Positions 36,505 to 45,278 of a stretch of DNA of 64,000 nucleotides are shown one piece after another. This DNA comes from Bacteroidota bacterium. Lineage in GTDB: Bacteria; Bacteroidota; Bacteroidia; B-17B0; Aurantibacillaceae. Position 1 is the stretch's first letter; every line of letters starts with the position of its first letter. The position numbers and the translations under genes are program-made. Where the stretch lies: positions 1-64,000 of the forward strand of contig JADJDM010000008.1 in assembly GCA_016702705.1 (NCBI GenBank). The letters are read 5' to 3'. Below the pieces are notes generated by a model. It saw only the letters and a list, made by a program, of their open reading frames with translations, was not told the origin of the DNA and did not search any database.

Positions 36505-38235
36505 TTAAAACAACTTCCCTTTATCTGTTGTTAATTCATAACTACTCTCAGAAATCTCAATAGTATTCCTGCCAAGTAGCGGAGACTTATCAATAATGTT
36601 TTCATCGTTTATAGTGGTTCCTAAGTCGCTGAGATTATATAACCACACATCATCTTTACTATTAATAATTACGCAGTGTCTTCTGCTTACATTATTGTCT
36701 TCAGAAACTTCAATATTATTTACTTCATAACCCTTGCGCCCAAATTTAATTATCGGATCCTTAAATTCAGTTTGCTCAAACGGCGTATCGGTTTCATTTG
36801 TAATATAAACTGTTCCTGGTGTAAATCCATTAAAACGATAATCCATATAAAGCATTCTCGATTTCAAGCTTGGAGTGCTACTATAATTATGTGTTAATTC
36901 TTTTTCGGTAACCAAAGCATAATTATAATTTATAAAATGATTTTTATCTATTGCCTTTTTAAAAATTGAATTCGGATTAATCTTTTCTTTAATACAAAAT
37001 AGCTGGATTGCTAAATACAAATTGTTCTGCAGGCATTGTATGCCTGGATTAATCTTTAGTAAAGGCTCTGCAATATTTATAACCTGTTCGTACTTCTTTG
37101 TTTCATAATAACATTTCATCAATAAATTGTATGCCTCCATATCAGTTGGATTCCTATGAATATAATCCGAAAGCATTGAAATTGCCATTGGATAATTCTT
37201 TTGATCCAAATTAATCCAACCTAATTCCTTTTGAATATTAATTCGCGGATTCCATTTAAGAGCCTTTTCAAAATACTGTTTTGCTAGTATGGTATTTCCT
37301 TGCATTAAATAATATTTCCCTTTTGTTTCCATTACAGAAATGCTTGGATTAAAATTCTTTTCTGCATAATCTAATAATGAAAGTGCTTTTAACCACTTCT
37401 TGTTTTTTATTAATTGGTTTGCTTTCTCTGCAAAATCACCTGCTTTAATTGCATCCTTATTTAATGTAAACGGAATAGCCTGTTCCTTTATAGCCTCATG
37501 AAATTCCTGCATAGTCTGAAATCTCAATTCGGGTTCAGGATGCACTGCCTTTAGAATAATTGCTTGCTCCCAACCTTGCAAACCTTCAATATTTAACATC
37601 GATTGATAATAGAGTTCACGAATCCTCGTATTTGATTTTTCGAAAAATGGATTTATACCAGTTAAAACTTCTAACAAGGTTACTCCTAAGGAATAAATAT
37701 CCATTCTTATATCTAAAGAATGTTCCTCTAAATTTTCTGATGCTCTTGGGCAGATGTAATAGTGAGTTCCAGCAGCAATGTTTGCTAAACCGAAATCACC
37801 AATTTTAATAACTCTATCTTGTGTAAATAAGATATTATCCGGTTTAAGGTCGTGATGAACAATGCCTTTATCGTGCACAAACTGCATCGTTTCCGTTAAA
37901 GTCAGCATCCATTTCCAAATATAGGAAGTAACAAATGTTCGGTTCAACATCATTTGCCTAAGGCTATTTCGTTCACAATACTCCATTACCAAGTAGGCAT
38001 TTTCCTCCTCAATAAAACTGTGTTTATAGGAAACAATGTTGGGATGATTAAACCTTGAAATAGTTTGTAATTCGTTCAGCAATAAATCAAGATCAGTATC
38101 TTCAATACTATGATAATTTTTTATGGCAACAAGATTTTCAGAATATTCTTCAATAGCCAAGAACACCTCGCCAAAACCTCCACTACCGAGCCTTTTAACG
38201 TACTTATATTTATTGTCGTAGAGTATTTCAAGCAT
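36505..38235 (-). CDS. Ser/Thr protein kinase with TPR and FHA domains (576 aa)
   Basis: The N-terminal Hanks-type kinase has RLGSGGFGEVFLA (P-loop), VAIKNY (catalytic Lys), VHHDLKPDN (HHD instead of the usual HRD), IGDFGLAN and YSLGVTLLEV. The middle, about residues 270-400, has TPR-like repeats (TKGKYYLMQGNTILAKQYFE). The C-terminal end is an FHA domain (IKFGRKGYEV, NNVSRRHCVII, SDLGTTINDE) that would bind phosphothreonine. There is no transmembrane segment. The loss of the HRD arginine may indicate RD-independent activity. It lies on the same strand as, and downstream of, a caspase-like protease gene, separated by a long inverted repeat. Confidence 0.88.
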   Translation of the reverse strand: MLEILYDNKYKYVKRLGSGGFGEVFLAIEEYSENLVAIKNYHSIEDTDLDLLLNELQTISRFNHPNIVSYKHSFIEEENAYLVMEYCERNSLRQMMLNRTFVTSYIWKWMLTLTETMQFVHDKGIVHHDLKPDNILFTQDRVIKIGDFGLANIAAGTHYYICPRASENLEEHSLDIRMDIYSLGVTLLEVLTGINPFFEKSNTRIRELYYQSMLNIEGLQGWEQAIILKAVHPEPELRFQTMQEFHEAIKEQAIPFTLNKDAIKAGDFAEKANQLIKNKKWLKALSLLDYAEKNFNPSISVMETKGKYYLMQGNTILAKQYFEKALKWNPRINIQKELGWINLDQKNYPMAISMLSDYIHRNPTDMEAYNLLMKCYYETKKYEQVINIAEPLLKINPGIQCLQNNLYLAIQLFCIKEKINPNSIFKKAIDKNHFINYNYALVTEKELTHNYSSTPSLKSRMLYMDYRFNGFTPGTVYITNETDTPFEQTEFKDPIIKFGRKGYEVNNIEVSEDNNVSRRHCVIINSKDDVWLYNLSDLGTTINDENIIDKSPLLGRNTIEISESSYELTTDKGKLF

Positions 38236-38293
38236 TCTGAAAAAATTAGGTGGACTACTAAAGTAAATTGTATGTGTAAGATTAATTTACAAG

Positions 38294-38340
38294 TTCAAAA
38301 GTTTCTTCTACTTGATTTTTAGCGAGAAGAAACTTTTGAA
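38294..38340 (-). terminator. Long perfect inverted repeat between protease and kinase genes
   Basis: Two 16-bp arms (TTCAAAAGTTTCTTCT and its complement) enclose a 15-nt loop, 20 nt behind the protease stop codon. It is probably a terminator, though no strong U-run follows on the minus strand, so another role for the RNA hairpin is possible. Confidence 0.5.
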
Positions 38341-38360
38341 TATTTATCTTTTTTATGTTT

Positions 38361-39717
38361 CTATCTGAAAAAGTCGTTGACTGTAAAGCTTGGGTTTCCA
38401 ACATATGCAACATCATAATCTTTAAATCCTTTTACCTTCTCCTCCTTTTTCTTTCCATTAACATAAGAAGTTCTATAAAAATACCCAGGATTACTATCAC
38501 TAGCAATTGCTATTTCATTTTGCTTATTAAATTTATACACACCTCTTGCTTCTATTTTTGTCCATTTATTTGCATCTTGATTATAAATGTCTTTTATTTT
38601 TTCTATTAAAAAAGTCTGTCAAAATTGATTCTAAGCAATAGCTATAATTATTTGCATAATAGGCAGCAGCATTGTTTATTATAAAGGGTTTAGCATAGTC
38701 TCCAACCCTTTTCATCGCCTCTTCTTTGCCAATATCCTTAGTGTCGTCAGCGGATGATCCAGCTCCTCCGCATACATGATTAAATAACACTAACGCATTT
38801 TTAGCAAGCTTAATTTCATTTGTAATCGATTCAGCTGAGTACAATCCATCCGTTACACATAAGCCTCCTGCCCCTCCATTCTCACCCATAGTTGAGCCAT
38901 GTCCGCTGTAAATAAAAATATTTGCCCCTTTTGATGCTTCAACAATATCATTCCATTTTGCATTTGGATGATAGAACTCGGTTACCTGAACTCCTATGCT
39001 TCTTAAAAACAGAACCAATTCTTTTTTTTCTGTAATAAAAGATTTTGTAGATTCTTCGACAGGACCTACAACAACCACTGCTTTTATCATCCTTAAAGTA
39101 TCTATAGATAGTTTAATATCCTTTTTAATCGCCGCTTTCCAAAACTCATAATTTCCAGTTGTATCTCTTTTGTTCTCTGAAGGAGTATTAATTACTTCCT
39201 TTTTTTTCTCCTTTAATTTAGGATCAGCCAATTTATTAATCACCTTGGGATCGTTAGAAACTTTTCCGAAAACTGAGTCAATATAAAATACTTCATAGTA
39301 TTTAGAGTCTTTGTTTGTTTCCATTGATGGCGAGGCATTTACCCTCTTTGCTTGAGCGCGAGATTTAAATAGACCTCTTTCTGAAAGAAAGAAATAATGT
39401 TTAGGATGATCTATTACCCCCTTTTTGGTTCTACTCTTAAGTTTAAGCTTGTTTGATTCCAAAACATAAGAGCCCTGCTCGCGAATTACTTTTGGCTTTT
39501 TATAAGCAATAACAAAATGCAAAAATTCATAAGAATTATCATCATACAATTTAAGAACCTGTTTATCGCTTGGGCTTACGTCTGTCGTAAATACTTGACT
39601 AAGCTTTACATTGTTTTTTGCGACTAGCGAATTAAAACTAAAAGAAAGAAATGTAACTAAAATGATAATTAACTTACCAAATAACAGCGGTTTGTGAATT
39701 GAGTTAGTTGCTTTCAT
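38361..39717 (-). CDS. Exported caspase-like (clan CD) cysteine protease (one frameshift)
   Basis: The N-terminus is a signal peptide (LLFGKLIIILVTFLSFSFNS). The catalytic part starts near residue 210 (IKAVVVVGPVEESTKS). It has the His dyad residue in IFIYSGHGS (His273) and the Cys in LVLFNHVCGGAGSS (Cys316), as in caspase/gingipain-fold peptidases. The frame closes at 38581. Removal of one T in a T6 run near 38605 continues it for about 80 residues (IEKIKDIYNQDANKWTKIEA) to a stop at 38361-38363. The N-terminal 200 residues are unassigned. Export plus its place beside a kinase suggests a signalling or cell-death role; the substrate is unknown. Confidence 0.72.
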
Positions 39718-39993
39718 GTTCGATTGTTTTAAAGGGTTAATAAAATTAAATACTGCAATGCATAGTCAATTGACTAATTACGTGAGGGCAGACTTAATTT
39801 TAGTAACAATCGAATCATTTAAAAATAAAAAGGGTTGAGTTCTTATAACGGAGAGATTTGAAAAAAGTTACAGAATGTTAAAAGATTTAATTTTAGTGAA
39901 TGGATCCGCAATAAATACTGCCGTTTCATGTGTAACGGAACAAATCTATCAATTAACACATACTCCGTTTACGCAATCCTCTAATAGTGTTGT

Positions 39994-40039
39994 ATATTAT
40001 CAACATTTGTATTATATTTGTGGATATTAATCAACATTT
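39994..40039 (+). promoter_or_regulatory. Promoter with direct-repeat operators of the second hipBA
   Basis: Two direct copies of ATATTA(A)TCAACATTT lie at 39994-40008 and 40024-40039, 31 bp apart (about three turns). They flank the -7 box TATATTTG (40013-40020). This is the expected place for cooperative HipB binding. Confidence 0.55.
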
Positions 40040-40041
40040 AA

Positions 40042-40338
40042 ATGAACTCAAAAAGACAAACTCTTTTCCCAAAGCATTTAAAAATACTTCAGGAACTAGG
40101 GGAAAATATTAAGTTAGCTCGAAAAAGAAGAAAATTGACTACCATACAAGTATCAGAGCGAGCAGGAATAGATAGAACAACTCTTTATTTAATTGAGAAA
40201 GGAACTCCAAGTGTATCAATGGGTGCATATTTTAATGTATTGCGCGTATTGGGTTTGCAGGATGATTTTTTAAAATTGGCATCTGAAGATAAGCAAGGAA
40301 GGGATATTCAAGACTTAGAACTTTTAGGAGGTAAATAA
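40042..40338 (+). CDS. hipB: HipB-like antitoxin, second copy (98 aa)
   Basis: An XRE helix-turn-helix domain (LGENIKLARKRRKLTTIQVS, ERAGIDRTTLYLIEKGTPSV) with a short acidic tail. It ends one base before the hipA start. The start at 40042 is only about 15 nt after the expected transcription start. It is not closely similar to the copy at 34,843, so the two HipBA systems are independent acquisitions. Confidence 0.85.
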   Translation: MNSKRQTLFPKHLKILQELGENIKLARKRRKLTTIQVSERAGIDRTTLYLIEKGTPSVSMGAYFNVLRVLGLQDDFLKLASEDKQGRDIQDLELLGGK

Positions 40339-40339
40339 A

Positions 40340-41590
40340 ATGGCAACAAGTAAAATAGATATATTGGTTTATGCAGACTGGTTGGAAACAAATGAACCGA
40401 AGTTAATAGGAACCCTAGCGGCTCATCAAGGAAAAGGTAGAAAGACATTTAGTTTTAGTTATGATGAAAAATGGCTGGCAACAGAAAAACCATTTTTATT
40501 TGATCCGGATATTACTTGGAATAAAGGACAACAATTTCCAATTGGAAAATCAAATTTCGGAATTTTTAATGATGCAATGCCAGATACTTGGGGACGCACT
40601 TTAATGAAAAGAAGAGAGGCTCAAATTGCTAAGGAAGAAAAAAGAGTTGTAAAAAATCTTCACGACATGGATTTTTTATTGGGTGTAAATGACGAAAGTA
40701 GAATGGGAGGCTTACGATTTAAATTACAAGAAAAAGAACCCTTTTTAAATAATGATCATGCTCGACCAACTCCTCCATGGTCTTCTGTAAGAGAATTGCA
40801 ACATGGTATTTCTTTAATTGAATCGGATAAGGACAACAAAGAGGTGCGCAAATGGTTAAGCATCTTATTGGCTCCTGGCTCTTCCTTAGGTGGAGCAAGA
40901 CCAAAAGCAAATATCATTGATAAGAAGGGGAATTTATGGATAGCTAAATTTCCATCTAAAGAAGATACTATTGACAAGGCTGCATGGGAGTTTCTAGCCT
41001 ATAAGTTGGCTACTAAAGCAGGTATTGAAATGGCTGAGTGTAAAATCGAAAAGGTTTCAGGAAAACACTTTACTTTTTTCACTAAACGTTTTGATAGAAT
41101 AAAACACAAAAGAGTTCACTTTGCATCTGCAATGACCATGACTGGTAATAATGAAGTTACTATTAAGGATAATCATCCAAGCTATTTAGATATTGCAGAG
41201 TTCATACAATTTAATGAATCCAATAATAAAAAAGAACTTGAGCAATTATGGAGAAGAATGGTTTTTACTATTGCTATATCTAACACTGATGATCATTTAA
41301 GAAACCATGGTTTTATTCTTAATAAAAACGGATGGCAATTATCTCCTGCCTATGATATTAATCCTTCAATTGATAAAGATGGACTATCCTTAAATATTGA
41401 TTCAGATAATAATGCTTTAGATTTTAATTTGGCAAAAAGTGTTGGCGAATATTTTCAGTTGAAAGAAAAACAGATGGATGACATTTTAAAAGAAATAAAA
41501 GGTGTAGTAAAATACTGGAAAACAGAAGCAACAAAAATTGGAATTTCAAAAGCTGAAATTACTCTTATGAGTTCTGCATTTAAATTTTAA
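40340..41590 (+). CDS. hipA: HipA-like Ser/Thr kinase toxin, second copy (416 aa)
   Basis: The HipA motifs are the gate loop PGSSLGGARPKANI, LWIAKFPSK (ATP-binding Lys), FFTKRFDRI, the catalytic TIAISNTDDHLRNHGFIL, and LSPAYDINPS for metal binding. The length is typical. The N-terminal HipA_N part (DILVYADWLETNEPKLIGTL) is fused as usual. Intact and directly coupled to its hipB. Expected to phosphorylate a host target and slow growth when free of HipB. Confidence 0.9.
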   Translation: MATSKIDILVYADWLETNEPKLIGTLAAHQGKGRKTFSFSYDEKWLATEKPFLFDPDITWNKGQQFPIGKSNFGIFNDAMPDTWGRTLMKRREAQIAKEEKRVVKNLHDMDFLLGVNDESRMGGLRFKLQEKEPFLNNDHARPTPPWSSVRELQHGISLIESDKDNKEVRKWLSILLAPGSSLGGARPKANIIDKKGNLWIAKFPSKEDTIDKAAWEFLAYKLATKAGIEMAECKIEKVSGKHFTFFTKRFDRIKHKRVHFASAMTMTGNNEVTIKDNHPSYLDIAEFIQFNESNNKKELEQLWRRMVFTIAISNTDDHLRNHGFILNKNGWQLSPAYDINPSIDKDGLSLNIDSDNNALDFNLAKSVGEYFQLKEKQMDDILKEIKGVVKYWKTEATKIGISKAEITLMSSAFKF

Positions 41591-42244
41591 AACTTGATTT
41601 AAAAACTTTCATTAAGGTATTGGCATTGTTCTTTTGTAAAAAATATTTATTAAAAATGTTACAACTACAATGTTTACTGTAACAAATATTTACCAAATTT
41701 GTTACAAATTAAAAGTGATGAGTATAGAAAAAAAGATACTATAACGTATTAAAAGCATTCTGGAATTCCAAACAAAAAGTAGACATCTATAATTTTCTAA
41801 ATTAATTAGTACAATTTTATGCGATATATATCATTTTTAGATGTATATGTAATAAATTAGTTCTCCAATGAAAGATGTAATTTCATCTATGTCTGTAAAA
41901 AGCTACCAATAAAAAAATTGATGAATTAAATTCTAAAACTTCAAATCAATTATAGTTAATGAATTCCTAGAGGAATTTTGAAAGTCTAATCTATTAGTTC
42001 AAATTAGTCGTTGCAAAATTATTTAACTATTTTATCCAAATTAGTTAAATATTAATTGTAAATTTTTAAAATAACCTAATTTTAACAGAGCCTAATTCCA
42101 TAATTACAATACGGCTCATAAACCTAATTATTGCACAACTTAAAAGCCTAATTTACGCAATTGAGAATTAAAAAAAACACTAACTATATCTTTGGAAAAC
42201 CATCTTTAAATGTTAAAACATATTGTTATTTAGTATATTAACAC
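41591..42244. other. Long AT-rich gap with an inverted repeat and phased CCTAATT words
   Basis: No gene is apparent. A perfect 9-9-9 inverted repeat (GTAACAAAT with its complement) lies at 41679-41705 behind hipA. Four CCTAATT words start at 42075, 42091, 42123 and 42147, in steps of 16, 32 and 24 bp, upstream of the AbiE-like operon. Their role is unknown. Confidence 0.4.
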
Positions 42245-42280
42245 TATATTTGCATTATAACAAAGATTGTGTTATAATGC
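42245..42280 (+). promoter_or_regulatory. Promoter and 11-7-11 operator of the AbiE-like operon
   Basis: The -7 box TATATTTG (42245-42252) touches a perfect inverted repeat, GCATTATAACA and its complement around a 7-bp spacer (42252-42280). The repeat covers the transcription start, which fits autorepression by the HTH antitoxin encoded 14 nt later. Confidence 0.7.
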
Positions 42281-42293
42281 AAAATTAAGTTAC

Positions 42294-43274
42294 AATGGAT
42301 AAGTTTTCGGTATATTTAAGGGAAATTTTCGGAGTTCAATTAGCTTTAAAGGCAATTGACGCTAAAAAGCTGCAACCTTACCCTATTATTTAAAGGTAAG
42401 CTATGAGCTTTTCGAAGGAATTATAAATGGCTTAACTGTAATTTTCGCAAAGCTAAATAATGAAAAAAACACCACTCCTGCATTATTGGAAAAGCAAGGA
42501 GAAATGCTAGAAAAGCTATTAAATGCTAGTGTGGTATTTGTTTTTGATAAACTAGAAGCTTACGAAAGAAAACGGCTGATAGAAAAAAAAATCGCGTTTT
42601 TAGAACCATTTAAGCAAATCTATATCCCTTCGCTTATGCTGGAGTTAAATAATATTTCCAAGCGAAAAACTGAATATGAAATTAGCAACGATAAATTAAC
42701 TGTGCCAACGCAAGTAGCTATATTATTTCATTTACAGGTAAAATCATTAAACAATCGGTCATTACAAGAAATTGCAGAATTATTAAATTATTCTCGAATG
42801 ACAGTTACAAGAATAATAAGAGAGTTAGCCGCATTTGAATATTGTGAGGTAAAAGGAGGGAAAGAAAAATTTATAGAATTTAAAGATCAGGGCAAATTGC
42901 TTTGGGATAAAGTTCATAGCAGATTAAAATCTCCTGTAATTGAAGTTTGGTACACTGACGTGAGCATTCAGGTTAATCAGTTTCTAAAATCGTATGACTC
43001 AGCACTAGCAAATTACAGCGAATTATCAGAAGGAAGACAGGCGACATACGCGATTGGGAAAGATGAGTTTCGAGGGCTGAAAAATAAAGAGTTTGAAGGG
43101 AAAATAAATAAAAAATTTGGCGAGTATCGTATACAGATATGGAGTTATAATCCATTGCTTTTATCGCATCATAAAGAAGTAGATTGCCTATCTCTTTTTC
43201 TTTCAATGGTAGAAGATAGTGACCCTCGAGTACAAATGGCATTAACTGAAATGATAAATAATATAAAATGGTAG
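42294..43274 (+). CDS. HTH antitoxin/regulator of an AbiE-like toxin pair (one frameshift)
   Basis: ATG 42294 begins MDKFSVYLREIFGVQLALKA. A missing base near 42375 leads into the long frame (LPYYLKVSYELFEGIINGLT) that runs to 43274, about 326 residues in all. A winged helix is visible in the middle (NNRSLQEIAELLNYSRMTVT, RIIRELAAFEYCEV). This matches the HTH regulators that precede AbiEii-type nucleotidyltransferases in Bacteroidota. The family autorepresses its operon through inverted repeats, and a perfect 11-bp dyad precedes the gene. It overlaps the toxin gene by 7 nt. Confidence 0.72.
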
Positions 43275-44035
43275 TAGGATTAGATACTCTTAAAAAATAC
43301 TTTGCTGGCTTCGAAAAGCATTATACAATTATTGGCGGAACAGCTTGTGAAATAAAATTGGAGGGACAAGGAATTCCTTTTAGAGCAACGAAGGATATTG
43401 ATATGCTTTTAATTATTGAGGCATTAGATAACGATTTTTTAAAACAGTTTTGGCAGTTTATAAAAGATGGCGAATATCAAGAAAGGCAATTCGAGCAAGG
43501 GGAAAGAAAGTTTTTTCGTTTCATTAAACCTAAGCAAAAAAACTTTCCGATAATAGTTGAGCTTTTTTCGAGAAAGCCAGAAACGATAACATTAACAGAG
43601 GGGTTTCATTTAACGCCAATTCCAACAGATGAAGAAATATCAAGTTTATCGGCTATGTTATTGCATGATGATTATTACGAGTTTACAATAAAAAATAGTA
43701 GTAATGATGATGGATTAACGATTGCAAATGAACCAGCGTTGTTGTGTTTAAAAGCGAAGGCGTATTTAAACAATAAAAAACGAAAAGACGATGGCCATGC
43801 TGTAAGGACAGAAGATATTGAAAAGCACAAGAAAGATGTTTTGAAACTGGCAGCTACACTTGCAGGTACTTATGACGTTTCTCCACAAATAAAAGATGAT
43901 TTACAAAATTATATACAAACTGTAAAATCCGAAAATCCTGATGTTGCTGCAATTATAAAAGATTTAGGATTGGGAACAACTTCGCTAACTGACTTGTTGA
44001 ATTTAATAGAGAATGCATTTATTTTAAAAGAATAA
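43268..44035 (+). CDS. AbiEii-type nucleotidyltransferase toxin (255 aa)
   Basis: The nucleotidyltransferase active site is clear: YTIIGGTACEIKLEG (GG...E), RATKDIDMLLI (DxD), and a later acidic strand IIVELFSRKP. The later part (NEPALLCLKAKAYLNNKKRK) is typical of AbiEii/DUF6036-like proteins. Such toxins transfer nucleotides to tRNA or other targets and cause abortive infection or growth arrest. It overlaps its HTH partner and is followed 2 nt later by a metallophosphoesterase, so three genes form one operon. Confidence 0.8.
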   Translation: MVVGLDTLKKYFAGFEKHYTIIGGTACEIKLEGQGIPFRATKDIDMLLIIEALDNDFLKQFWQFIKDGEYQERQFEQGERKFFRFIKPKQKNFPIIVELFSRKPETITLTEGFHLTPIPTDEEISSLSAMLLHDDYYEFTIKNSSNDDGLTIANEPALLCLKAKAYLNNKKRKDDGHAVRTEDIEKHKKDVLKLAATLAGTYDVSPQIKDDLQNYIQTVKSENPDVAAIIKDLGLGTTSLTDLLNLIENAFILKE

Positions 44036-44037
44036 AA

Positions 44038-44796
44038 ATGAAAGTACAATATTGTTCAGATTTACATCTTGAATTCCCTGAAAACAGAGCGTTTATAAAG
44101 CAACATCCTTTAATACCTGTTGGCGAAATCCTATTATTAGCGGGCGATATTTTACCTTTCGCATTACTTAATAAGCCGTGTGATTTTTTTGATTTCGTGT
44201 CGGATAATTATGAAAAAGTTTATTGGATACCGGGCAATCATGAGTACTATCAATACGACATGAAAGACATATCAGATCCTTTAAACGAAAAAATAAAGGA
44301 AAATTTATTTTTAGTGGACAATCAATCAGTAAAAATAAAAGATGTTAATTTTATATTCTCTACACTATGGAGCCATATTAGTGAGCAAAATAGATGGAAG
44401 ATACAACAAAATGTTTCTGATTTTTTTGTAATTAAAAACAATGGCAGTAATCTAACGGCATTAGAGTTTAATGAATTACATAAAAAATCTTTAACATTTT
44501 TAGAGACCGAACTTTCTGAACATCATGGAGAAAAAAATGTAGTGGTAACTCATCATGTGCCAACATTAATGAATTATCCTGAACAATATAAAAGTAGCCC
44601 AATTAATGAGGCATTTGCTGTTGAGTTATTTGAACTTATATCAAACGCAGATATTAGTAATTGGATTTACGGTCATCATCACGCTAATACTCCTCCATTC
44701 AATATAGGCAATGCCCAAATGTTAACTAATCAATTAGGTTACGTTAGACACAATGAAAATAAACTATTTCAAAGAGATTTATTTTTTGAGATTTAA
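44038..44796 (+). CDS. Metallophosphoesterase of the AbiE-like operon (252 aa)
   Basis: Calcineurin-like motifs are all seen: YCSDLHLEF (DxH), LLAGDILPF (GD), WIPGNHEYY (GNHE), VVTHHVPTL (H) and WIYGHHHAN (GHxH). The start lies 2 nt behind the toxin stop, so it is translationally coupled. A phosphoesterase next to a nucleotidyltransferase toxin could reverse or process its product; this is inference. The gap that follows (44,797-45,169) holds no gene I can support. Confidence 0.85.
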   Translation: MKVQYCSDLHLEFPENRAFIKQHPLIPVGEILLLAGDILPFALLNKPCDFFDFVSDNYEKVYWIPGNHEYYQYDMKDISDPLNEKIKENLFLVDNQSVKIKDVNFIFSTLWSHISEQNRWKIQQNVSDFFVIKNNGSNLTALEFNELHKKSLTFLETELSEHHGEKNVVVTHHVPTLMNYPEQYKSSPINEAFAVELFELISNADISNWIYGHHHANTPPFNIGNAQMLTNQLGYVRHNENKLFQRDLFFEI

Positions 44797-45169
44797 AAAT
44801 TAAGAATTGAATAAGTTGGCAATTCCTAAATATTATTGCTTTTTTCCCTCATAAATTTGTTTAGCTAACATCAATAAATCTTCATCGCTATCATAAGCTT
44901 TCATTTTACAACTAAGGTAAAAATCTAACCCAAATCATATTAAATTTTCGTTTGAAATCATTCCAAATTTTCACCTATTTTTTGACTATCTTTCGCGAAA
45001 TAATTTCACAAAAATCACAACATGTTTTCATGCTAAAATGAAACGATATTTTCGAGAAAAAAGTGGAGTCTAATTTGTAGTCTAGTTTAACATCGTTTTT
45101 CATCCATTTTTGAGCTTTACGATGCTCTGAAAGCCCCGTAAACATTGAAATGTTAATTATTTTTTTGAA

Positions 45170-45211
45170 TTCATAACCCTGAGGTCCCGGGTTCAAATCC
45201 CGGTCTCGCTA
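45170..45211 (+). other. Displaced 3' half of a CAT-anticodon tRNA gene (attachment site)
   Basis: The sequence corresponds to tRNA positions 32-73: anticodon loop TTCATAA with anticodon CAT, the 3' anticodon strand CCCTG, variable loop AGGTC, T arm CCGGG-TTCAAAT-CCCGG, 3' acceptor strand TCTCGCT and discriminator A. The 5' half is absent; the bases before it (ttgaa) do not pair with CCCTG. CCA is not encoded. Such a 3' remnant is what remains at the far end of an element that integrated into a tRNA gene. It marks the right border of the island. The restored tRNA gene should lie left of the window. Confidence 0.8.
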
Positions 45212-45213
45212 CT

Positions 45214-45238
45214 AAAAAGCCCCTTTCGGGGCTTTTTT
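45214..45238 (+). terminator. Terminator of the original tRNA gene
   Basis: AAAAAGCCCC-TTTC-GGGGCTTTTTT is a perfect hairpin with a T-run directly behind the tRNA remnant. It is also usable on the other strand for the Smr gene. Confidence 0.85.
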
Positions 45239-45278
45239 GTTTCAATAGAATAATATAGATTTTAAAGCGTCTCTTATT

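Noticed and set aside
44832..44903. Minus-strand 23-codon frame beginning MKAYDSDEDLLMLAKQ
   Set aside because: It looks coding-like but is too short to support; it may be a remnant of a lost gene near the island border.
45170..45211. Functional tRNA gene
   Set aside because: Only the part from the anticodon loop to the discriminator is present. The preceding bases cannot form the anticodon stem, D arm or acceptor 5' strand.
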